The notes under the pieces: model-generated
Database searches by the model: none
What the model was told of the DNA's origin: nothing
The model's input: only the letters and a program-made list of their open reading frames with translations
In this document: positions 9,876 to 17,359 of the stretch, one piece after another
How the letters are laid out: each line of letters opens with the position of its first letter
Numbering within the stretch: the stretch's first letter is position 1
NCBI GenBank assembly: GCA_964058805.1
Contig: CAXKVV010001818.1
Coordinates: 1 to 22,288, forward strand
Direction: 5' to 3'
Length of the DNA: 22,288 nucleotides
From: Schoenoplectus triqueter
Lineage: Eukaryota; Streptophyta; Magnoliopsida; Poales; Cyperaceae
Translations under genes and position numbers: made by a program

Positions 9876-10029
9876 TGATATTGTGATAAATATTGTTTAA
9901 ATACTAATTTTCTTAGTCAAATTTGATATGCATTCTATCAAAACTATTAAAAATACATCTTTGACTTTGAATTTTTTATTTAACTAATATTTTTCAAAAA
10001 AATATACAATAAATATTGGATGTAGAACC

Positions 10030-10582
10030 ACAGTTCTAGTATAAATGATATTAGATTTCGTCTCTCTATAGAAATTACTTTTTAATTTTAAACTCAATGA
10101 GGCATTGCACGAGCATCGATAGCCCTCTGGACAAACAAAACCCATCAACCAAAAATATATTGAAATACCTTGATAAAAAATGCCTCATAAATGTACAGTA
10201 AAAATATAAAATTACATTGTTTACTTTCGTTTGTGCGTGTTTGTTAGAACGAATAAAATAAGTTCCAGATTATGCCTACTTTTTTCTTCCTGTTCGTATA
10301 CAGGGAAAGACATGGCGAAGCATCTTTTTATAATCTATTCAAATAAACGAGAAAGGGGTGTACAGCACAAATAATCATTGTCTCATGTTTCAGGGGCTTC
10401 ACTTGTTGTTGTTGTTAACTTGTTATTTCACTCAAAAGAAAAAGGGCCTGTTATTATTTTGATGCTTTTAAGGGGTCCTTACATGACGAATGATAACAGT
10501 ACCTCTTGTATAATTGGCATGTGAGAGAGACCCATCACTGCTTGAACTCTGTATCATTTGTGACAGTGGAAATGTTTAGATA
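10030..10582. other. No identified feature
   Basis: The stretch contains a short TTGTTGTTGTTG run at about 10404 and a small frame from ATGGCGAAGC at 10312. Neither is supported as a gene. Confidence 0.3.
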
Positions 10583-10592
10583 GAGGATAGGG
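10583..10592. repeat. 10-bp target-site duplication, left copy
   Basis: GAGGATAGGG directly abuts the left terminus of the foldback MITE and is repeated exactly on the right. Confidence 0.8.
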
Positions 10593-10760
10593 GGAATCAG
10601 ATCTGCTGTCGTGCGGCATGGTGCGGCGCAAAATGTGGTCCGTTCGATTACTTTGAGATTCGGACTTACTCGAATCTTAAAGTATTAGCACGAATCTCGA
10701 AATGATCGAACGGACCACATACTGAGTCGCACCGTGCCGCGCAACAGTGCATCCGGATCC
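10593..10760. mobile_element. 168-bp Mutator-type foldback MITE
   Basis: Nearly the whole element is an inverted repeat. Left GGAATCAGATCTGCTGTCGT and right (reverse complement) GGATCCGGATGCACTGTTGC pair. Pairing continues through GCGGCAYGGTGCG, ATGTGGTCCGTTCGAT and GAGATTCG to a loop near 10665-10690. It is flanked by the exact 10-bp repeat GAGGATAGGG (10583-10592, 10761-10770). A 9-10-bp duplication with long inverted termini is characteristic of Mutator-like elements. It contains no gene. Confidence 0.85.
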
Positions 10761-10770
10761 GAGGATAGGG
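10761..10770. repeat. 10-bp target-site duplication, right copy
   Basis: GAGGATAGGG directly follows the right terminus of the foldback MITE. Confidence 0.8.
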
Positions 10771-11013
10771 TTATGCAAAAGTACTGTAGCCTTGAGTGCT
10801 AAAAAGGATGAGAGGATTGGTACTACAGCTACGAGCCTACGACTCGTGGGGGCTGCTTTTGAGGTAAAAAAAGGAAAAGTAATGGGGGTACATGTTTGGA
10901 AATTGAAACTATGATTCATGTTAGCGAATTTTCATATCAAGGACTGACATCTTTAAACTCTGCAAAAAGTAGATTCCATGCATTTATTTTTGAAGGAATA
11001 AGAAACCTTACTA

Positions 11014-11021
11014 GTGAATAC
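11014..11021. repeat. 8-bp target-site duplication, left copy
   Basis: GTGAATAC abuts the TAGAG terminus of the hAT element; the same octamer follows the right terminus. Confidence 0.9.
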
Positions 11022-11039
11022 TAGAGTATTAAAAAAATC

Positions 11040-11345
11040 CGACCGTGTCAGACCCGACTTGTGGCCGTGACTCGTCCTGATCCGTCCCGTGCTCAAATCC
11101 GTCGGACCCGGAACCCGTGACCCGTTAGAACCGACGGGTCTAGTACGGGCGCGAGCAAAAAAATTTGAAAAAAACCCGTGCTAGACCCGACCTGTTTTAG
11201 ACCCGTCCCGACCCGTCAAACCCGGGATAACCCGTGCCCGACCCGACCCGGGAAACCCGAGAATCAAACCCGTCTGACCCGACCCATTTTACCCGTCCGA
11301 CCCGACCCACTTTACCCGTCCAACCCGACCCGTCCGACCCGTTAA
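11040..11345. repeat. Left subterminal ACCCG-rich block of the hAT element
   Basis: Dense copies of GACCCG, ACCCGTC and CCCGACCCG stand out against an AT-rich background. They include CCGACGGGTCTAG at 11131-11143, which recurs in the right block in the same orientation. In hAT elements such subterminal repeats bind transposase; that role here is inferred. Confidence 0.85.
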
Positions 11346-11409
11346 ACGCGCTGTTATTCAAAAAAATTAAAAAAAAAATCGAAAAAAATAAAAAATCATA
11401 ATTCAAATT

Positions 11410-11422
11410 TTTTCCTATAAAT
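11410..11422 (+). promoter_or_regulatory. TATA box of the hAT transposase gene
   Basis: CCTATAAATACCACC lies just inside the left subterminal block and is followed about 30 bp later by a CA/CT-rich leader (CACACAAACAACTTCACTC), a typical plant core promoter arrangement. Confidence 0.6.
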
Positions 11423-11963
11423 ACCACCCCATTTCATCTCATATCCTCACACAAACAACTTCACTCTATCTCTCTTCTCAATTCTCCAAACCAAACTCTC
11501 TCTCGTTAATTCGTTAATCTTTTGATATTAGCAATTCTCTAATTATATTATTATAGTAATTTTGTTACATTATCTAGAAAAAAAAACTAAAAATATTTAT
11601 ATTAGTGTTATTTAGTTATTATTATCAATTTAGCAATTCGTTATATTATTTATCGTTAATTCGTCTTAAAGTTTCGGGCTTTCGACAATCTTTCGATTCC
11701 GACAAAAAAAAGGTTAGTTATTACTTATTAGTATATATTATATTTTATAATTAGTTTATATTTTTTAGTAATTAGTTTTTTAAATAAATATTTGCACTCT
11801 TTTTTTGCCATTCGTTTCTTTTAATTAGTTTTTATTACATTCTTTATTTTTTTTTTGTAATTACTTATATTTTTAATTTATAATAATTAGAGGTTGTGGT
11901 CAACCATTATACAAAAGGTTTCATCATAACAAAATGGTATCTGAGTTAAAAAAATAATATGTT

Positions 11964-13701
11964 GAACGAAAAAGTGAATTATTGGCCATATTTGCAGTTG
12001 CAACAAATAAAATATCAATTACATCTGATATATGGACCGCCGGTAAACATGGTCTTAGTTATAGTTGTGTTACCACCCATTATATTGATCATGATTGGAT
12101 TTTACAAAAAAAGAGTATTAAGTTTTCGAACCATGAATTATCCGCACACCGTACAAATTATTTATCAAGCCATTATAAATGTATTGCATGAGTATAATTT
12201 GAAAAGAGATTTAGAGAACAAAATATTTCCAATTTGTTTTGATAATGCAAGCAACAATATTAAATCTATTGATTATTTTACACGTGCACTAAACCCAATT
12301 TTGGATGGTAGAATGTTTCATCAAAAATGTGCATGTCATATTCTTAGTTTAACTGTTAAGGCGGGTTTGAAGACAACTTCCGTCAATAATTTAATTTATA
12401 AATTTAAAGATGGTCTTCATCATATTTATTCTAACAATATAAGAAAACAAGATTTTCATGCCTTGTGTGGACGATTGAATTTGAGCAAGTTAAGAATACC
12501 GTGGGAAATAGATACACGTTGGAATTCAACATATAGAATGATACACCGTGTCCTTCCATACAAACATGCTATAAGTGAGATCCTACGTAATTCACCCGAT
12601 GATTACCCTTATTATTCTCCATGGAAGAATGGGATCAACTCGAACAACTTCACACATTTTTAGAAGTTTTCTTCAACGCAACCGTCCAACTATCATGCTC
12701 GTACATACCATCCGCTCATCAATTGCTTCAACATCTCTATTTGATATCTAAGGTTTGTTTTTTTCATCTTGTATTTATTTCGTTACAAATTTTAAGTTAT
12801 TTCATTACTAATTTATTTTATTTTTTTCAAGGTGTACCATGATTTTGAGAATATAGATCTTCGTCGAATCGCGGAGGATGTGCACGATGACTCACCTCAG
12901 TCACCAATTATAGAAGCCATGAGAGAGAAATTCCTAAAATATTGGGATGAAGTTTCTCTCGTTACAATTCTTGCAAACTGTCTCCATCCTTCATTCAAGA
13001 AGAAGTATACTATAAGATTGCTAAAACGGTATAAGAAGAATCTAAATTTACCACATATCGGGGAGGAACAATGTGTGACATCCGCATTGGAAGAAATGTT
13101 TAACCTATACAACACCCAACTTCATGCAAACCAAACAAATCATCCATCTTCTTCGAATCCTCGTAATATTAGGTACTAAATTCTAACATATTTACAATAT
13201 TCAAACTCATTATATTATTATAATATTGTGAGACTAATATTTTTTTTTAAATATGTTAGGAGCAATAGTCGGTCTGCATTATTGCGAGATTTGGAGGAAG
13301 ATGACGACTCACAAATGCAAACTAATATGAATGAATTTGTTAGTTATTGTTTAGGAAGTATGAAACCTGACGGTATTGACATCCTCGGTTATTGGAAGAG
13401 GAATGAAAATGTATATCCAACTCTCACCATGATGACACGTGATATATTTGCCGTGCCCGTGTCAACCGTCCCTTCTGAATCCTATTTTAGTTCAGCAAAC
13501 AAGATACTAACAGATAAACGCAGCAGATTGAGTGCAAAGACATTCGAACGACTCGTATGCTTGAAAGATTGGTTTGATGCAGAACAACGTAATCAACATG
13601 CACCCGTAGAACAATCATCCGGTGAATTTATGACAGAAGCAGATGGAGACTCAGATGGTATGCCCGAAAATGAGCTATGGTATATGAACTCGAATATTTA
13701 G
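11964..13701 (+). pseudogene. hAT transposase (Ac / RICESLEEPER type), frameshifted, no BED finger
   Basis: hAT transposases cut and paste elements with an RNase-H-like DDE fold. Blocks in order: KISITSDIWTA with HYIDHDWILQKK (from about 12006, phase 0); MNYPHT...FDNASNN (about 12130-12255, phase 1); KCACHILSL (about 12325); DTRWNST (about 12511); WDQLEQLHTFLEVFFNATVQLS (from about 12627, phase 0); intron 12753-12831; VYHDFENIDLRRI (12832); intron 13173-13259; then the C-terminal dimerisation domain (DILGYWKRN...FAVPVSTVPSESYFSSANKIL...RSRLSAKTFERLV) to TAG at 13699. Frame changes occur near 12110-12120 beside an A run and near 12600-12625. Both introns have GT-AG ends and preserve phase. The N-terminal BED zinc finger is not found between 11450 and 11960, which is AT-rich and non-coding. 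Family membership is firm; activity is not expected. Confidence 0.88.
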
Positions 13702-13882
13702 ATGGTATTTTTAAACACTTATATTTTATATTTTTCCCCCATTTTTAAAATTTTTCTAGCATTTACAATTCTTATTTGATTTTTTTAATAAACTTTACTA
13801 ACGAATAAAAAGTTAGAACTCCGCCTATGTATTACATAGCCGGTCCCAAGCTCGGAATAAAGGAGGAGGGTAACTTTATTTA

Positions 13883-14265
13883 TAATTATTTTCGATTTTC
13901 TAAAATTTATTTAATTTTATTTGATTATTTTTGAACTTTGAAAAAAAATGACAAAAAAATAAAATAATTTTATTATATCATTTAAAATTTTATTTCAATT
14001 ATTTTAAGTCATATCATTTAAGATTTTATTTAATTTTTCAATAATTATTTTCGATTTTTGTTGATTATTTTCGAACTTTGAAAAAAAATGACAACAAAAT
14101 AAAATATTTTTTTTATATCATTTAAAATTTTATTGTAATTTATTTTAAGTCATATCATTTAATTTTTCAATAATTATTTTCGATTTTTATAATTTATTTG
14201 ATTATTTTTGAATTTTGAAAAAAAAGACAAAATAAATAAAATAAAATTTATTGATCAAGAATATA
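13883..14265. repeat. AT-rich tandem repeat, 2.5 copies (units 159 and 129 bp)
   Basis: TAATTATTTTCGATTTT begins copies at 13883, 14042 and 14171. Each continues with GATTATTTTYGAAYTTTGAAAAAAAA; the first two also share TATATCATTTAAAATTTTAT and TTTTAAGTCATATCATTTAA. It lies between the transposase stop and the right subterminal block of the hAT element. Confidence 0.8.
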
Positions 14266-14359
14266 AGTTTTTATTTTTTTTAATATTTTTACTGTTTATT
14301 TTTGAATTTTTCGGAATTTTTTAGAATTTATTTGGATTTTTCAGAATTAAAAAAAAAAA

Positions 14360-14565
14360 TTTGACCCGCCGACCCGCCCCGGCGTTGGACCCGCCCCGTC
14401 CCGACCCGCCGACCCGTTCAACCCGACGGGTCTAGGGCGGGTCGCGGCCAAACCCTCCGAATTAGACCCGTGCTAACCCGCCCCGCCGTAACCCGTTGAC
14501 CCGTCCCGACCCGTCCCGTCAAAATCCGCCGACCCACCATTACCCGTCCCGACCCGTCCCGATTT
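14360..14565. repeat. Right subterminal ACCCG-rich block of the hAT element
   Basis: GACCCGCC, ACCCGTCCC and CCCGACCCG repeats dominate the last 200 bp. CCGACGGGTCTAG at 14423-14435 is a same-strand copy of the left-block motif, with similar following text (GGGCGGGTCGCG versus TACGGGCGCG). Confidence 0.85.
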
Positions 14566-14575
14566 TAATACACTA

Positions 14576-14583
14576 GTGAATAC
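14576..14583. repeat. 8-bp target-site duplication, right copy
   Basis: GTGAATAC follows the CACTA-ending right terminus of the hAT element. Confidence 0.9.
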
Positions 14584-15108
14584 TGAATACCAGATTTTGA
14601 ATACTGTAATGTGTGAAGCAATTTTAAAAGGACCATGTAACTCTGTTCCATTTTGTCATGCTCTTGTAAATATTTTTTGTTTCTCTGGGGTGTATTCTCC
14701 ATCAGTCCAGCTGGAGAGGGGAAGAAATGAGTCTTATTCCCGGTTCCAACTTTAGAATTGCAAGAAGGACATGAAAGAGGATAAATAGTCAATTTATTTT
14801 ATTGATTTAATTTATTAAGAAATTTTCACTCTTCGGTCTCGTTTTTAGAGGTTAACTAGCAATGCAATCTCTTCGTTTTTCTCTCCCTCTGCTATCCTTA
14901 TCTTCTTGCTTCTTCCTAATTCGGGCAGAGCATTAGTGAAACTTCTATAGTACACAATTGCCAGTTATCATGTTATCAGAGAACTAAAACGTTAAAACCA
15001 CAGAATAAGTTTTTATTAAAAAAAAGGGAGTACGCCTGGGTCACCCCTATCTTCATTCATACACTATATATTATATTACAAATTTACAACTTATGTATGA
15101 TATTTAGA
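14584..15108. other. No identified feature
   Basis: Host sequence on the right of the hAT insertion. A minus-strand open frame (14792-14565) reads across the hAT terminus and target duplication, so it is not an ancestral gene. Nothing else is supported. Confidence 0.35.
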
Positions 15109-15486
15109 GAGATCCCTAATAATTATTTATTTTGACAATCTTGACAACCAACTTTGTCATATAAGTACATAAAAATCTTAAAAATGAAAAACTTTATAAA
15201 TAAATTTTTAAGTTTATGAATTGACTGTGTTTCAAATTTCAGATAATTTGAGTATCATTTGATATTTCATCAAAGATCATTAAATTTAAACCGTTAAAAT
15301 GATCATGTAATATTAATCATATTTGACGGAACATCAAATGATATCCAACTATAATGAAATTTCAAACATAATCAATTCATAAACTTAAGAATATGTTCAT
15401 AAAAATGTTTTTTCAATTTCAAGAATTTCTATGATTTTCTATGAAATTAATTGTCGAAATTCTCAAAACAAATGATTATCAAGGAT
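15109..15486. mobile_element. Foldback MITE of about 378 bp
   Basis: Left GATCCCTAATAATTATTT and right (reverse complement) GATCCTTGATAATCATTT begin an inverted repeat. It continues through TTTTGACAATCTTGACAA / TTTTGAGAATTTCGACAA, AAGTTTATGAATTGA and TATCATTTGAT, so the arms cover most of the element (loop about 15285-15310). It shares TTGACAA...CTTGACAA and CATTTGATAT...CATCAA phrases with the MITE at 900-1245. Related text GAGAGATCCCTAA also appears near 2113. No certain target duplication was found. Confidence 0.7.
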
Positions 15487-15997
15487 CCTACCATCGTATT
15501 TTCCTTTTATAGGGTACTTGCAATATTAGAACTACTTTATAAAAATTTCCCAGACTTCAGAACCAAAAAAGCAAACTATACGCATGTCTGTCAAAAGGCA
15601 AATCTAAAGGTCATTTATTTATGTGAAATTAGTTTTACATAATTAATATGCTCTGACAAATTAACTCTCATCCGCATACAAAATTATTTATAAACTTATA
15701 AATTATTTATATCTAATTTTGTAAATGTCTATATTCAGTATGCATAGTGTTAACTTTTGTTAAGTATTCAAAATTTTCAAGTTAATTAAATATTTTTAAT
15801 CAATAATAACATAACATTAGAAAAACCAACTATTTCTAGTTACTTGAAGCAAAAACACTAATGCAAATATGTCAATACAAATAAAATTAATAAAGGATAC
15901 AAACACATATATGGAAAACATTAAGTTTTGGCTTATTTATTGTCTTTATGGCTTATATGAAAATTGTACATTGCAAACGTAAACAGTTATTTTCTTT
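15487..15997. other. No identified feature
   Basis: AT-rich intergenic sequence between the MITE and the long hairpin; no coding frame above chance. Confidence 0.3.
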
Positions 15998-16277
15998 GTT
16001 TTGTTTGGCTAAAGAAAATACATATTGAATCGAATAAAACTATTTTTGCATAAGTATGTTTTCTTTTGACATGGTCTACGCCTGAACTATTCTAGGCATT
16101 CGAATTAATGAAGTCGATATATATCACTTATTGAGCTCTCAATTTGACTTCATTCGTATGCCTAGAACCATCTGGTTCAGACGAAGACCATGTCAAAAAG
16201 AAAACGCAATTAATAATGCAAAAATATAATGGTTTTATTCGATTCGATATGTATATTCCTTAACCAAACAAATAATA
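15998..16277. other. Long near-perfect hairpin (arms about 118-132 nt)
   Basis: Left-arm blocks TTTGTTTGGCTAAAG, ATACATATTGAATCGAATAA, TTTTTGCAT and GTTTTCTTTTGACATGGTC pair in the same order with the right arm. So do TGAAC, TTCTAGGCAT and AATGAAGTC. The pairing includes bulges of a few bases. The loop is about 16116-16145 (GATATATATCACTTATTGAG...). It could be a small foldback element or a young MIRNA/siRNA hairpin; I do not recognise a known miRNA in it. It abuts the left end of the CACTA element. Confidence 0.75.
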
Positions 16278-16310
16278 CCAGAAAAATTAGATTTAAAAAC
16301 ACCTATTTAT

Positions 16311-16650
16311 AACCGGTTTTTAAAAAACAAGTGTTAAAATGTGATAATGGCTTATTTGTATATTTTATTAAAATTATTAGAACCGGTTTTGTTTAACAAC
16401 CGGTTATAAGTTTTTTTATTAAAACCGGTTTTATAATAACCAGTTCTATTTCATTTTATTAAAATCGATTTTCTTACAACCGGTTCTAAAATTTTTGTTT
16501 TAAAACCGGTTTTATTAAAACCGATTTTAAAACAATAATTTTAGAACCGATTTTATAAAAACCAGTTCTACAATTTTTATTTTAAAACTGATTTTTATCA
16601 AAACCGGTTTTGATTGAAAAACAAATTATTCCCGTTTTAAAAAACCGGTT
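16311..16650. repeat. Left subterminal array of AACCGGTT palindromes
   Basis: Eight exact AACCGGTT copies (first 16311, last about 16644) alternate with degenerate forms (ACCAGTT, ACCGATT, ATCGATT), often in pairs 8-15 bp apart separated by A/T. Subterminal repeats of CACTA elements bind the TnpA-type protein; that role is inferred from family knowledge. Confidence 0.85.
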
Positions 16651-17005
16651 CTAAATTAAGATTAGGGTTATTTATCACACATTTCTCTCACAGCGCCGCT
16701 TTTTCATCTTCATTTTCACTATTCACCATTAGAAGCTCTCTGTTCCCAGCTGCAACAATATCCACTTAATGATTAATATTTTTAGATCTCTTAAAGGTAA
16801 TTCTTCTATACATAATTAAAATTTAAGTTCATTTTCTTATTTTCTTATTTAAGTACATCCTTGTTAAATTTTAACACCCATTAATTTGCATAATTATTAC
16901 ATAAATTGATTACATATATATATATAAAATTATATATGTGTAATTGATAGTATTGTCATATAAGACCAAACTACCGGAATTTTTATTAATTTAGGTCCAT
17001 ACTCG

Positions 17006-17038
17006 TTCGGGATTAATCCAATAGGGATTAATCCCGAA
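17006..17038. repeat. Perfect 14-bp stem-loop in the CACTA leader intron
   Basis: TTCGGGATTAATCC (17006-17019), a 5-nt loop AATAG, and GGATTAATCCCGAA (17025-17038) pair without mismatch. Confidence 0.9.
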
Positions 17039-17058
17039 TAGTCCCCGATTTGGAACTG

Positions 17059-17283
17059 CTTTTTGAATACTTTGTCTCATTTAGGATAGTGAACATATAC
17101 TAGCTATAATTTGGTGTTTGAAAAAAAAATGGTTAGTATTTTCCCTAATGTTCATACGTGTACGTACGTATATGAAAATTTACGTTGACGTACTCGGGGA
17201 GCATAAGGGAAATGTTGTCGATTTTTTTTAAACATCAAATTAGCTTGTATATGTTTACTAATGAGACAAAGTATTTAAAAGTG
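17059..17283. repeat. Inverted repeat of about 90-bp arms in the CACTA leader intron
   Basis: Left arm TTTGAATACTTTGTCTCATT...GAACATATACTAGCT...TGGTGTTTGAAAAAAA...TTCCCTAATGTTC pairs with right arm CATAAGGGAAATG...TTTTTTTAAACATCAAATTAGCTTGTATATGTTTACTAATGAGACAAAGTATTTAAAAG. The loop has CGTGTACGTACGTATATG. A transcript of the intron would fold into a hairpin of more than 200 nt. Confidence 0.8.
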
Positions 17284-17359
17284 AGTTAAGTTGGTTGACC
17301 GGCCAATAATTAGACCTTAAATCTGAAACCCTAATTGTGAGATTGATGTTTTTTTACAG

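Larger units (their letters stand above)
11022..14575 (+). mobile_element. hAT (Ac-like) DNA transposon, complete ends, 3,554 bp
   Basis: The left end TAGAGTATTAAAAAAATC and the right end read inward (TAGTGTATTAAAATCGG) form the inverted termini. Exact 8-bp duplications GTGAATAC flank the element (11014-11021, 14576-14583), as hAT elements produce. GC-rich subterminal blocks full of ACCCG/GACCCG motifs occupy about 11040-11345 and 14360-14560. Inside are a TATA-led transcription unit, a decayed Ac/RICESLEEPER-type transposase gene and an AT-rich tandem repeat. Because the transposase frame is broken, the copy should be non-autonomous, but its ends look usable by a related transposase. Confidence 0.9.
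16680..17359 (+). other. CACTA leader exon and 5' UTR intron (16797-17359)
   Basis: A CT-rich leader (CACACATTTCTCTCACAGCG...) ends at AAAG|GTAATT (16796/16797), and TTTTTTTACAG ends at 17359 exactly before the ATG at 17360. The 563-nt intron contains two foldbacks, listed separately. An intron in the leader directly before the start codon is the simplest reading; transcript evidence is needed to confirm it. Confidence 0.55.

Noticed and set aside
11197..11427. Minus-strand Gly/Ser/Val-rich 76-codon frame
   Set aside because: It is produced by the ACCCG repeats of the hAT subterminal block; the repetition keeps the frame open without coding for a protein.
13883..14265. Possible CRISPR-like or satellite array
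   Set aside because: It has only two and a half long, unequal AT-rich units and no spacers; it is an internal tandem repeat of the hAT element.
14565..14792. Minus-strand 75-codon frame with CPSC motif
   Set aside because: It runs through the hAT terminus and target duplication, so it did not exist before the insertion and shows no family resemblance.
15998..16277. Assignment to a known miRNA family
   Set aside because: No mature miRNA I know is present in either arm, so only the hairpin is reported.
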